Below are positions 1 through 9,141 of a stretch of 64,000 nt of DNA, piece after piece; the first letter of the stretch is position 1; the number at the start of each line of letters is the position of its first letter. The DNA is taken from positions 27,501 to 91,500 of the forward strand of contig CAJNDS010002311.1 in assembly GCA_905221605.1 (NCBI GenBank), in the 5' to 3' direction. The translations under genes were made by a program, and so were the position numbers. Below the pieces are notes generated by a model that was given only the letters and a program-made list of their open reading frames with translations, searched no databases and was not told where the DNA came from. Source of the stretch: Symbiodinium natans (lineage: Eukaryota > Sar > Dinophyceae > Suessiales > Symbiodiniaceae).

Positions 1-13
1 TAGCGACCAGTAG

Positions 14-94
14 CCCTAAACCCTAAACCCTAAACCCTAAACCCTAAACCCTAAACCCTAAACCCTAAACCCTAAACCCTAAACCCTAAACCCT
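14..94 (-). repeat. Telomeric block, near-perfect CCCTAAA
   Basis: About 11 uninterrupted CCCTAAA units at the left edge of the window, in the orientation of a left chromosome end. With the TTTAGGG block at 169 it encloses a 74 bp unique segment. Confidence 0.95.
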
Positions 95-168
95 CCCCAG
101 GTTTCCACCAAATCCCTCCCAGGTCTAGGGCGCTTGCCTCTGCAACCCTCCAATCCGACATCCTGTAG

Positions 169-231
169 TTTAGGGTTTAGGGTTTAGGGTGTAGGGTTTA
201 GGGTTTAGGGTTTAGGGTTTAGGGTTTAGGG
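169..231 (+). repeat. Telomeric block, TTTAGGG
   Basis: About nine TTTAGGG units with one GTGTAGG variant. Opposite polarity to the block at 14-94. Confidence 0.93.
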
Positions 232-418
232 CCTCAGTCTAACCTTGGCTGACTTCTGAGCTCCTCCTAAAGGCTTAACTTTTAGGCTCCTTAGTGTTGT
301 TTCTACAAAAACCCAAAAGGATTAAGTCTTGAGAGCCAGCCAGAAAAAATCAAAAAAAAAACAACGCCGGTGTCAACTTCCGCAAGACCAACCCGGCACT
401 AAGTCCTTCTTGTGGGCC
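232..418. other. Unique segment
   Basis: Non-telomeric DNA with a poly-A run near 352-361. No open frame of note and no similarity recognised. Its right end, TTTAGGGGCGACTACTAG at 419-436, recurs on the far side of the next telomeric block. Confidence 0.5.
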
Positions 419-525
419 TTTAGGGGCGACTACTAGGTTTAGGGTTTAGGGTTTAGGGTTTAGGGTTTAGGGTCTAGGGTTTAGGGTTTAGGGTTTAGGG
501 TTTAGGGTTTAGGGGCGACTACTAG
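419..525 (+). repeat. TTTAGGG block flanked by 18 bp direct repeats
   Basis: A 71 bp TTTAGGG block (437-507) lies between two identical copies of TTTAGGGGCGACTACTAG at 419-436 and 508-525. The GCGACTACTAG part is not telomeric, so the flank itself is duplicated, as in a target-site duplication or a filled-in staggered break. Confidence 0.9.
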
Positions 526-585
526 TCAATCCTTCCAGCATCGTCTCAACCAGGATCCCTAAACCACAAGGTGCTAAACTCTAAA

Positions 586-688
586 CTACTAGCTGCTCAA
601 GAACCACCCCCCCCCCCCCTCTCAAAAAAAAATATATTGCCCTTGTCAGGAGGATTTTGTTTTTCGGAGGGGTTCTCAGTTAAGCAAC
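586..688. mobile_element. MITE family B, degenerate copy
   Basis: Left end CTACTAGCTGCTCAAGAACC and right end GGTTCTCAGTTAAGCAA are inverted copies of each other. The middle holds a C run, an A run and the family motif TTGCCCTTGT. Better copies lie at 8864, 22910, 26468 and 35326. It abuts the family A copy at 692. Confidence 0.6.
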
Positions 689-691
689 GAA

Positions 692-790
692 TTTGGATGT
701 TCCCCTTATGCTAACAGTTCTTAATAGGGATTATGATAGGGGGTACGATACTCCCTATCAAGAGATGTTAGAAAAAGGGGAAACACCCCA
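692..790. mobile_element. MITE family A
   Basis: Starts TTTGGATGTTCCCCTTAT and ends in a decayed inverted copy (AAAAAGGGGAAACACCCCA). Internal motifs TAACAGTTCTTAATAGGG and CCCTATCAAGAGATGTTA also form arms of the fold-back. Compare the intact copy at 3642-3740. Confidence 0.75.
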
Positions 791-868
791 GGCCTAAACT
801 CCAAACCCTAAACTAGGCCCAGCTTCTGTGTTCTGCCTGGATGGAACATCGCTACTTTCACCTGCCAA

Positions 869-1066
869 GGGTTTAGGGTTTAGGGTTTAGGTTTTAGGAT
901 TTGGGTTTAGGGTTTAGGGTTAAGGGTTAAGGGTTTAGGGTTAAGGGTTTAGGGTTTAGGGTTTAGGGTTTAGGGGCTAGGGGTTAGGGTTTAGGGGTTA
1001 GGGTTTAGGGTTTAGGGTTGAGGGTTGAGGGTTGAGGGTTGAGGGTTTAGGGTTTAGGGTTTAGGG
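869..1066 (+). repeat. Degenerate TTTAGGG block
   Basis: About 200 bp of TTTAGGG mixed with TTAAGGG, TTAGGGG and a run of GGGTTGA units (about 1018-1045). The local runs of one variant suggest tandem copying after the block formed. Confidence 0.9.
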
Positions 1067-1419
1067 TGACACGGAGGCCGTGGGCTCTTACTTATAAGGG
1101 TTTAGGCTTTAGGGTTGAGGGACCTTAGGGGTTATTTGGGGCTTATTTCGGAGCTACTTAGGTATAAAGGAACTATATAAGGGTTGTAAAGGGGAACAAG
1201 ATTAAGGGTCCCTTCTGCGGGTCCCTCCCCCTTAAGAACCTTAGACCCTAAATCTACTCCGTGGTTCTTAGTAGGGAATGAGGGACTTAGGACCCTATAT
1301 GTACCCTTTAAGGGAATTTTTGGAGTACCTCATTCCCCCATTCCCTACTAACCAACAGTAAGAGCTTGGGCAAGACACCACGTGAGGCCGTACGTGAGGA
1401 GCGAAAGATACCGTAGACC
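1067..1419. other. Unique segment with a fold-back element (family O)
   Basis: No credible gene. GTTCTTAGTAGGGAATGAGG near 1264 is repeated inverted as CCTCATTCCC...CCCTACTAAC near 1328-1352, giving a fold-back of about 90 bp. Only this copy was noticed. Confidence 0.5.
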
Positions 1420-1663
1420 GTAGACCCTAAACCCTAAACCCTAAACCCTAAACCCTATAGGAGGGTTGAAACTCATTGGAATCAGGGGCCGCGCATGGTC
1501 CTGCGGAAGGACGTTTGCCGTTTCGCGCTGTCACGTACATTTCTGCCGCTTGCGAACCCTAAGCCCTAAACCCCCTAAAACCGTAAACCCGAAATCCTAA
1601 CCCTAAACCCTAAACCCTAAACCCTAAACCCCAAACCCTAAACTCTAAACCCTAAACCCCGAA
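1420..1663 (-). repeat. Two CCCTAAA blocks around a unique segment
   Basis: CCCTAAA at about 1420-1456 and a degenerate block at about 1555-1663 enclose a GC-rich piece of about 95 bp. One plus-strand frame of that piece is open and begins MVLRKDVCRF. It is too short to call a gene. Confidence 0.8.
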
Positions 1664-2469
1664 CACAGGTATTCACAGGGTTTTGCCAGGCCCACGCAAA
1701 GCCTGGGAGGGAAACGCATCAGGTCTTCTGGGGAGGCTAGTACGCAGTCGTGCTCGCCAACCCGTAATCATCATGTAGCAGCAAAGGGTAGTCGCAGCCC
1801 TCAAAGCTACACCCTACAGCTCTAAACCCTAAACCCTAAGCTCTAAACCTCTATAAACCCTCTAAATTCCTACGCCCGAAACCACAAGTCCTGACTCCTA
1901 AGCCCTAAACCCGCAAACTCCCCAACACCCTGCACCCTAAACCCTGAACCCTAAACCGGGCCTTCACCTGAGGATGTGGAGCCGATCAGGTCGGTCAAAT
2001 CGGACTGCGTCACCTTGAGGGATTTCGGGTTTAGGGTTTGGGGTTTAGGGGTCGGTTGAGGGTTTAGGTCTCCCTTAAGGCAGCAGGTTCGCCCAGACAG
2101 TTTAGGGTTTAGGGTTTAGGGTTTAGGGCTTTTTGGGTCTAGCGCTAAGGGTTTAGGGGTCAGGGTTGAGGGTTTCGGGTTTAGATATCAGACCCGCATT
2201 TCTGCGCATTTCTACGGTGCCTCGGGAGACCGTGAAGCAGACTCCAAACTTCTAAGGTTATTAGTTACTAGGGTTTAGGGTTACTAGGGTTACTCGGGTC
2301 ATCAGAATTGTTACGGTTTTAAGGGTAGCTGAGTTTCGGGCTTCAATCCTAAACCCTCCCACACTGCTGCTTGCTTCGCCAACCGCCAGGGAGTGAAGAA
2401 GGTTCGTTAGTGGGGAATGAACAAGCCTGAAACCCTTAGCCCAGTTCAACTTTCAACCTCTGTCCCAAA
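1664..2469. other. Unique DNA with scattered short telomeric motifs
   Basis: Short CCCTAAA remnants near 1823-1850 and 1938-1960, and TTTAGGG near 2031-2053, 2100-2130 and 2270-2290, break the stretch into small pieces. No gene or element recognised. Confidence 0.6.
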
Positions 2470-2545
2470 CCATAAACCCTAAACCCTAACCCCAAGCCCC
2501 AAACCCTAAGCCCTAAACCCTAAGCCCGAAGCCCTAAGCCCGAAC
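2470..2545 (-). repeat. Degenerate CCCTAAA block
   Basis: CCCTAAA mixed with CCCTAAG, CCCCAAG and CCCGAAG units. Confidence 0.85.
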
Positions 2546-2655
2546 CCCTAAACCCCACTTATCCCTACACCTGACCTTGCGACCGCGCAGAACCATCCTA
2601 GACGCGTTCTTCGCCCCAAACCCTGAATTGGTGTCTAGAGTCTAAACCTTGAACC

Positions 2656-2710
2656 CTCCCCCCCCCCCCCCCCTCCCCAAACCCCAAACCCCAAACCCGA
2701 GACCCTGAAC
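2656..2710 (-). repeat. Poly-C run joined to CCCCAAA units
   Basis: An uninterrupted C run followed by CCCCAAA variant units. Long C runs recur through the window, mostly beside telomeric or MITE sequence. Confidence 0.8.
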
Positions 2711-2884
2711 CTTGCAGGGTTAAGCCCTAAAGGGCTTAACCCGCAACCTCTGTGAAAGGGTCGGCGCTTGTGTGGATCTGCGTGCAAAGATGACCATTTT
2801 GCTCTCCCAGCAACAGAAAGACCAGGACTAACTTGAATATTCCTTGTTCACTAACAGTTCATTGAACTTGAGCCAAGCAGCCAA

Positions 2885-2992
2885 ACCCAAACCCTAAACC
2901 CGAAACCCTAAGCCCTATACCCTAAACCCTAAACCCTAAGCCCCAAACCCTAAACCCTAAACCCTGAACCCTAAACCCTAAAACCCCCAACC
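2885..2992 (-). repeat. CCCTAAA block
   Basis: About 15 units including CCCGAAA, CCCTAAG and CCCTGAA variants. Confidence 0.9.
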
Positions 2993-3011
2993 CCTGGAAT
3001 CCCGTAATAAT

Positions 3012-3091
3012 TTGGGATGTTCCCCCTTTTTCTAACAGTCCTTAATAACGATGAGAATAGGGGGTAGTTATTCTAAGTGGGAACATCCCAA
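3012..3091. mobile_element. MITE family A, short copy
   Basis: TTGGGATGTTCCCC at the left and GGGAACATCCCAA at the right are inverted repeats about 80 bp apart. The internal CTAACAGTCCTTAATAACG arm matches the family. Confidence 0.85.
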
Positions 3092-3641
3092 AGTATAATT
3101 AGATAGGGACCATTGGGACCATATGGGAATCCCATTAGTATTTATTCCGATCCCGAAGCAACCCCTAAACAAAGCCCCAAACGGTAGACTCCCGTGAGCC
3201 TCAAACTCCTAAGGCTTAAAACCCGACTGTTCAACGAAATGCAACGTCCTGCCTGGTTGGAAAAGCCATTATAGCCGGGCTCGAAAACGGAGTTTCCGGT
3301 CGGAAGCCTTTCAGCGACGGATGGTCATCCTACATTCCGAACTTCCGAACTCTAAACTCGAATCCCAAAATAAACCTAAGCCCTTTCAAAATCCCACGAT
3401 CCAAGATGGGAGTAGGGCTTGCATGTTGACGCACATTTAGTATGCCGGCTGAGATAGAAAGCGCCTCTAGAAATCGGGTAGAGGCTAGCATTCTTCAGTT
3501 TCGGCAGACCGTACATATGACTGAAATCCGTCATCTCGGAGAAAAGATCGGGTTGCTAACGTGTCGGGAGAATCCTGAACCCTAAGTCCTAGCAGCCCGT
3601 AGACGGAACCAAGGTCGCAACCACGAAGCTTTGATTATGTA
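3092..3641. other. Unique segment
   Basis: Starts with a phrase resembling 22390-22505 (a 'TAGGGACC...AATCCCATT...TATTCCGATCCC' pattern), perhaps another decayed element. No gene and no TTTAGGG block. Confidence 0.5.
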
Positions 3642-3740
3642 TTGGGATGTTCCCTTCTACTAGCAGTCCGAAATAGGGAATATAGTACCCCCTGTTGTAA
3701 TCCCTATCAAGGACTGTTAGTATAAGGGGGAACATCCCAA
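3642..3740. mobile_element. MITE family A, best intact copy
   Basis: A 99 bp fold-back. TTGGGATGTTCCCTTCTACT and, inverted, AGTATAAGGGGGAACATCCCAA form the ends, and the centre is also near-palindromic (AATAGGGAATATAGTA / TTGTAATCCCTATCAAGGAC). TTATGT occurs on both sides one base out (3635-3640 and 3742-3747), a possible 6 bp target duplication. It has no coding capacity. Confidence 0.9.
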
Positions 3741-4112
3741 GTTATGTTCCTGAATGAGAAGCCCGATCAGAGATTCTGAAAACCCAAGCAAACCAGTCCC
3801 GTGTTCCCTAGAACACTTTCACACAAGTGTGGCCTGTGTGGCCTAACAGGCTACCGGGGTCCACAATAGCCCCCCCCAAGTAGGGAAATCGTAAAGGGCA
3901 CTGCGGTCCTGATTCAATTGGGCTCTAGTTTGTGCATCTCAGCCCAAAACCCCCAACTCCACCCCCCCAAAAAACAAAAAACAAACACCAACCCCCCTCC
4001 CCCGCCAAAAAAAAAAAAAAAACCTTTGGACCCTGCACCTGAAGCCATCAAATCTCACACATAAGGAAGCATAGGGATTTCGGGTTTAGGGTTAAAGGTG
4101 ACGCTGAACTAA
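3741..4112. other. Unique segment with A/C-rich tract
   Basis: Non-telomeric DNA with C- and A-rich runs at about 3955-4022, ending in a poly-A run. No gene seen. Confidence 0.5.
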
Positions 4113-4475
4113 AACCCTAAACCCTGACCCCTAAACCCTAAACCCTAAACCCTAAACCCTAAAACCTAAACCCTAAACCCTAAACCCTAAACCCTAAACC
4201 CTAAACCCTAAACCCTAAACCCTAAACCCTAAACCCTAAACCCTAAACCTTAACCCCTAAACCCTCTTCCTCGGCTCTCCGGGGACCCGACTTCGACTCA
4301 AGCAGCGTCGACTGACTCATAGGTTCAGACATGGCGTACGGCAGGGGCAGGTTCTCAGCCAAAAAGGACTGCGGGGGTTTAGGGTTTAGGGTTTAGGGTT
4401 TAGGGTTTAGGGTTTAGGGTTTAGGGTTTAGGGTTTAGGGTTTAGGGTTTAGGGTTTAGGGTTTAGGGTTTAGGG
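4113..4475. repeat. Telomere-bounded cassette: CCCTAAA block, 107 bp unique, TTTAGGG block
   Basis: About 154 bp of CCCTAAA (4113-4266) and about 102 bp of TTTAGGG (4374-4475) face outward from a 107 bp unique piece. This is the polarity of the two ends of a linear chromosome. It is the clearest of several such arrangements. Confidence 0.9.
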
Positions 4476-4644
4476 CTCGTCTTCCCATCGTCTTTACATG
4501 CGTTTCGGGTTGCAAGTGCCCTATGGCTGAGGAATTAGGGTGTAGGGTTTAGGGCCCAGGGCTTAGGGTCCCGGGTACCGGGTTATTAGGGTTTCGAGCT
4601 CTGCGGGTACTGCCCCTCACCAAGAAAATTCCCACTGCCTGAAC

Positions 4645-4745
4645 GAACCCTAAAACCCTAAACCCGACCCTAAAACCCTAAAACCCTGAACCCTATTCAC
4701 ACTAAACCCTGAACCCTAAACCCTAAACCCTAAACCCTAAACCTC
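4645..4745 (-). repeat. Degenerate CCCTAAA block
   Basis: CCCTAAA, CCCTAAAA and CCCTGAA units. Confidence 0.85.
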
Positions 4746-4855
4746 AATTGAAGCACAAACACTGAACACAGGGGGGGGACCTGGACACCGAACTGTCCTG
4801 GCAGTTCCTTGAGAGTGGCCATCGGAACCTTACTCCGGCATGCAGGGATCAGAGA

Positions 4856-5425
4856 GGGTTTAGGGGTTTAGGGGTTTAGGGGTTAGGGGTTTAGGAGGGG
4901 TTTAGGAGGGGTTTAGGGGTTTAGGGGCTTGGGGGTTTGGGTGTTTTGGGGTTTGGGGGTTTGGGGGTTTGGGGGTTTGGGGGTTTGGGGGTTTAGGGGT
5001 TTAGGGGTTTAGGGGTTTGGGGCTTTAGGGGTTTAGGGCTTTAGGGGTTTAGGGGTTGAGGCGTCTAGGGGTCTAGGGGTCTAGGGGTCAGGGGTTTAGG
5101 GGTTTTAGGGGTTTAGGGGTTAGGGTTTAGGGGGTCTAGGGGTTCAGGGGTTTAGGGGTTTAGGGGTTTTATGGTTTAGGGGTTAGGGGTCTAGGGGTTT
5201 AGGGGTTTAGGGGTTTAGGGGTTTAGGGGTTTAGGGGTTTAGGGGTTTTTGGGTTTAGGGGTTTAGGGGTTTAGGGGTTTAGGGGTTTAGGGGTTTAGGG
5301 CTTTAGGGGTTTAGGGGTTTAGGGGTTAAGGGGTTAAGGGGGGGTTTAGGGTTTAGGGGTTTAGGGGTTTAGGGTTTTAGGGGTTTAGGGGTTTAGGGGT
5401 TTAGGGGTTTAGGGGTTAGGTTTCG
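4856..5425 (+). repeat. 570 bp array dominated by the 8-mer TTTAGGGG
   Basis: TTTAGGGG predominates, with TTTGGGGG, TCTAGGGG and CTTTAGGGG subruns. An extra G per unit is a recurrent error class of telomerase templating, but local clustering of variants also fits tandem duplication. Confidence 0.92.
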
Positions 5426-5496
5426 AGAGTTTAGGGTTTAGGGCTTAGGGGTCTACGGTGTCAGGGTTTAGGGATTTTAGGCTTAGGGCTTCGGGT

Positions 5497-5629
5497 TTTG
5501 GATGCTCCCCCTTATACTAACGTCCTCAAGAGGGATTATGGTACCCCTAAACCCTAAGCCCTAAGCCCTAAGCCCTAAACCCCCAATATAATCCCTAGTA
5601 AGGATTGTTATAAGGGAGAACATCTCAAG
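5497..5629. mobile_element. MITE family A interrupted by telomeric repeats
   Basis: Left arm TTTGGATGCTCCCCCTTATA and right arm TATAAGGGAGAACATCTCAAG match family A ends. Where intact copies have a short loop, this one has about 40 bp of CCCTAAA/CCCTAAG units (about 5545-5585), so telomeric sequence entered after the element. Confidence 0.85.
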
Positions 5630-5639
5630 CTTAGGGTTT

Positions 5640-6049
5640 TTCAAATACTTGACCACGGCTTGACGACAAGAAAAAACAAGATACCTAAGATGGAGCTGGG
5701 TAGAAGGGCTTGGGGCTTAGGGTTTAGGGTTTGGGGTTTAGGGTTTGGAGTTGGGTTTAGAAACTTAGGGTAGGGTTTCGAGGGTTGCTGTTGTGCTTAT
5801 TTCCCTGTACATAAGGATCTTATGCAGTCAGCCGAAAGGTGGTCAAACCGACCACCTTCGCTTCAAGAAACCTAGAAGCTCCCTAATCACCTTTACCGGT
5901 GCGTCCGGCCCAAGATGTTCTTTTTGCATGGGCTGTCTCTCTTTCAAGACTGCCTGAGAAACCTCTAAACAAAAAGTGATAAACACTCCCCCCCCCCCCC
6001 ACAACCAAGAAACCCTAAACCCTAGACCCTAAACCCTCAACCCTAAACC
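5640..6049. other. Unique segment
   Basis: A short TTTAGGG patch at about 5700-5785, a small palindrome around GGTGGTCAAACCGACCACC at 5840-5858, and a C run at 5988-6000. No gene seen. Confidence 0.5.
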
Positions 6050-6152
6050 GTGGTACTACTACGTTGTCTGATGACTTGGCTGCATGCCCTTGAGGGAAAA
6101 GCTGCCATGATGGCAAGTTCCCTATCCCCCCCCCCCCCCCGCCTCCCCGTTC

Positions 6153-6300
6153 GGCGCTTAATTACGGGGTTTTTAGGGGCTCTAGGGGTTTTTAGGGGTT
6201 TTAGGTTTTTGGGGCTTAATTACGGGGTTTTTAGGGGCTCTAGGGGTTTTAGGGGGTTTTAGGCTTTTAGGGTTGTACGGTTTTTAGGGGTTTAGGCTTC
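6153..6300. repeat. Tandem duplication of a telomere-like segment
   Basis: GCTTAATTACGGGGTTTTTA with its following GGGGCTCTAGGGG occurs at about 6157 and again at about 6209. The unit is roughly 52-56 bp of degenerate TTTTAGGGG repeats plus the non-telomeric TTAATTACGG. Confidence 0.8.
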
Positions 6301-6424
6301 AGGGACCCTGACATGTCTGCAGGCCTGGGCATCGGTACTTTGCGATGCGGGAGACGGCCTGGCAACTGTTGGGCTGCTTGGGAGCGGGACCTGGATCAAA
6401 AACAACATTGCATCGACACACAAT

Positions 6425-6486
6425 CAAGTATATATATATATATATGTATACATACATACATACATATACACATGTGTAATATACAT
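6425..6486. repeat. (TA)n/(CATA)n microsatellite
   Basis: Alternating TA followed by CATA units. Overlapping short open frames here are artefacts of the simple repeat. Confidence 0.9.
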
Positions 6487-6625
6487 ATATACACACCAGC
6501 GACAGTATGTATCTTAAAATGTCAAGAGCAATTCAAGACTCTACGGGTTCAGCTCATACACAGGTGTAGAAAAGGTTTTGTGCACCAATGGGCGATACGA
6601 AGCCCAGAGTCGCGTCCTACTACAT

Positions 6626-6683
6626 GCAGACCCTAAACCCTAAACCCTAAACCCTAAACCCTAAACCCTAAACCCTAAACCCT
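6626..6683 (-). repeat. CCCTAAA block
   Basis: About eight perfect units. Confidence 0.95.
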
Positions 6684-7513
6684 GTTCTCCGCTGCCCTGG
6701 AGATCAAGTGTCTACTGTATTCGAACTGCACGGAGCTGAAGGGATGTGGGTAGTGGGTAGTTCCCAAAATAGGGGTACCCCTTGTATACCCCCCCCCCAA
6801 ATAGAATCGAATCCCCTGAAAGGGACCCCCCCCCAGCATGGGTACCCCGTGTTTTGAGAAATGCCCATATGAGGTAGGGTATATATTTCCTGTACTGCGG
6901 ACTCGAGGTCGTGAATCATATGAGGTAGGGTATATATTTCTTGTATCCCCAAAAGGACACCAAACACATACACTCACCAATATTAAAAAGGAACCTTCTA
7001 TACACTCACCAAAAACAGTAATATATACCCTGGTTCATATCAGGTCGTGCCTCTTTGGTGGGCTCATTTGCAGACATTGCGCAGTTTGTCTCGGATGTCC
7101 TGCTGCATCTTGACAGCGTCTCACTAGGCGCTAAACCCTAAACTCTGGACCCTTTGGGCGAAGCCCACAGGAGCTTATCTTGGAACTCATGCGCATTAAA
7201 CTGGTATTCCGGGATCAGTTTCGTGTCTTTCTGGATCCAAGAGCGCTCTCAAGCCAGCTTGAAACTCATGACCAGCTCAAGAGCAAGAAGGATATAGCCA
7301 GAGCTACTTGCGCATTTGATGGCACCATCTTGACTAAGTTGCTGAGTTCATAAGCCCCCCCCCCCCCCCCCAAAAAAAAAAAAGAAAAAATGGTACACTT
7401 TCAGTTCCACAGGGGATGATCGTATCTCCAAACGTGTCAAGCGTACTCATTCAGCTCCTAAGTTGCAAAGTGAGCCGACAGGTTGGGTTTCAGCCCGCAA
7501 CTTTAGGGCTTGC
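6684..7513. other. Unique segment with 28 bp direct repeat
   Basis: CATATGAGGTAGGGTATATA followed by TTTC(C/T)TGTA occurs at about 6867 and 6918 with a 23 bp spacer. GGGGTACCCC occurs near 6768 and again, as GGGTACCCCGTG, near 6840. A C run followed by an A run at about 7356-7384 resembles the interior of family B. No gene recognised. Confidence 0.5.
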
Positions 7514-7654
7514 TTAGGGCTTAGGGTCTCCAATCTAGGGTTTAGGGTTTAGGGTTTAGGGTTTAGGGTTTAGGGTTTAGGGTTTAGGGTTTAGGGTTTA
7601 GGGTTTAGGGTTTAGGGTTTAGGGTTTAGGGTTTAGGGCTTAGGGTCTCCAATC
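7514..7654 (+). repeat. TTTAGGG block flanked by 22 bp direct repeats
   Basis: About 97 bp of TTTAGGG (7536-7632) lies between identical 22 bp copies at 7514-7535 and 7633-7654. Each ends in the non-telomeric GGGTCTCCAATC. Same arrangement as 419-525. Confidence 0.92.
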
Positions 7655-7679
7655 GACGCCTGACAAGCTCAGAGGACCA

Positions 7680-7860
7680 ACGTTTAAACTTTTAAGGGTT
7701 CAGGGTTTAAGAAGGGTTCAGAGTTTAGGGTTTAAGGTTTATACACCGTTAATTCTAGGATGTCTGGTTCACAGTTCAGGCTTCAGGGCTCAGGGTTTAG
7801 GACTTAGGGAGGTTTAGGGTTTAAGGTTTAGGGTTTAGGGTTTAGGGTTTAGGGTTAAGT
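7680..7860 (+). repeat. Degenerate TTTAGGG/TTTAAGG patches
   Basis: Short runs including TTTAAGG and TTCAGGG variants separated by about 50 bp of unique DNA. Confidence 0.8.
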
Positions 7861-7990
7861 CCTCGGCCCTCCAGCGCCCGTTCTTGGGCAGAGCCTGGAG
7901 GTGCGTGAAGTCTTTGGCCCTCCAGCTCTTGGCAAGTCGAGGGCTGCGTGCACACCTGCATGCAGCATGCAGTCGACTAGAACCTGACAG

Positions 7991-8097
7991 ACCCTGAGCC
8001 CTAAGCCCTGAGCCCTAAGCCCTAAACCCTAAACCCTAAACCCTAAACCCTTAAACCCTAAACCCTAAACCCTAAACCCTAAACCCTAAACCCAAAA
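7991..8097 (-). repeat. CCCTAAA block with CCCTAAG/CCCTGAG leader
   Basis: About 15 units; variants are concentrated at the left end. Confidence 0.93.
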
Positions 8098-8375
8098 CCT
8101 GTGTTGCCGAAACGATGCCAAAATTCAAGGTTTGCAGTACAAGCACTGCGGGAATTCTTGAAGGCATCAGGCAATGGGATTGGGTCTCGTGCAAACTCAC
8201 CGGGTCCAAATACCCTAAATTTGTTGTTGTCCGGCCCAAAAGCGTAGGATTCTGTTTTTTGGCGTGCCGACAACTGCGCATAGAGGTATTTTTCCGCTCT
8301 ATAGGAAAGATAATGCCACAAAGCTGCCAAGCTATGTCAGCTAGGTGTGTGTGCACTGTCCTCTTTTTCTGTTAG
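8098..8375 (-). other. Unique segment with overlapping open frames
   Basis: One minus-strand frame (8079-8330, non-ATG start) reads through about 83 codons, the last few in telomeric repeat. It has an ordinary composition, but an 86-codon plus-strand frame covers the same bases. It could be an exon fragment or chance. No domain recognised. Confidence 0.2.
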
Positions 8376-8435
8376 AACCCTCTGAAAAATATTCCTGAAT
8401 ATGATCACATGAACGTCTCAAGGGCCGACCGAGTT
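8376..8435. mobile_element. Family D unit, partial
   Basis: AACCCTCTGAAAAATATTCC, then GAATATGATCAC and GGGCCGACCGAG, match the family D consensus seen at 55638 and 35181-35580. The middle (CTCTTAAACCCAATAAGG) is missing. Confidence 0.55.
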
Positions 8436-8690
8436 CGACCGACAGCCATCTCCAGATCCCCAAAATCAATCAACCCGAAAACCCCAAAACCCTAAAACCC
8501 TAAAGCCCTAAAACCCTAAATCCCTAAACCCAAAGACCCTAAACCCTAACTCCTGCTGGGCCCTGGACCCCTATTTCCAGCTCAACTTCATCGCACGTCG
8601 TGGTTCATTGTTTGGGTGATTCCCAGCAAGCACTCTACATCCGATGTTTGTCTTTTCTTCCGGTCCTTTTGTAAGGCTTGTGTCTGGAGG

Positions 8691-8747
8691 CCCTAAACCC
8701 TAAACCCTAAACCCTAAACCCTAAACCCTAAACCCTAAACCCTAAAC
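8691..8747 (-). repeat. CCCTAAA block
   Basis: Eight perfect units. Confidence 0.95.
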
Positions 8748-8827
8748 CGGGTTGCAGCAATGTTCGAGTTGATCGGCAGTTGATCCTGAGAAGGGCGGCC
8801 TTTGAACCCACGGACCTGAACTCAGCA

Positions 8828-8992
8828 TTGGGATGTTCCCTTTTATACTAACAGTCCTAAGAACTACCAATTGCTTAAGAATCCCCCCAACATATTCTTC
8901 CTTATAAGAGTAATTTAGGGATTATGACTTTTGTTTTTTTGGGAAGGGTTCTTAAGCAAATTGTAGATAAGGATTATAATAGGGGTACAGTC
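8828..8992. mobile_element. Family B MITE nested in a family A MITE
   Basis: Family A begins TTGGGATGTTCCCTTTTATA and is interrupted at 8864 by a complete family B element (CTACCAATTGCTTAAGAA ... GGTTCTTAAGCAAATTGTAG, 8864-8966). It resumes as ATAAGGATTATAATAGGGGTAC, and its right terminal repeat is lost. Family B is therefore younger than this A copy. Confidence 0.85.
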
Positions 8993-9064
8993 CTCTTGCA
9001 TTTGACAACACGACCCCTCATACTTCGGTTTCCCCAACACGTTTACAACCAGCCGCACGTGACC

Positions 9065-9141
9065 AACGAAACGTGTTGAACGAAACGGTTTGAATGAAAC
9101 GTTTTGAACGAATGCGTTGAACGAAACGTGTTGAACGAACC
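9065..9141. repeat. Minisatellite, unit about 16-17 bp (GAACGAAACGTTTT type)
   Basis: Five diverged copies of a GAACGAAACGTGTT-like unit. The reverse complement of the same motif forms the minisatellite at 58343-58440. Confidence 0.8.
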
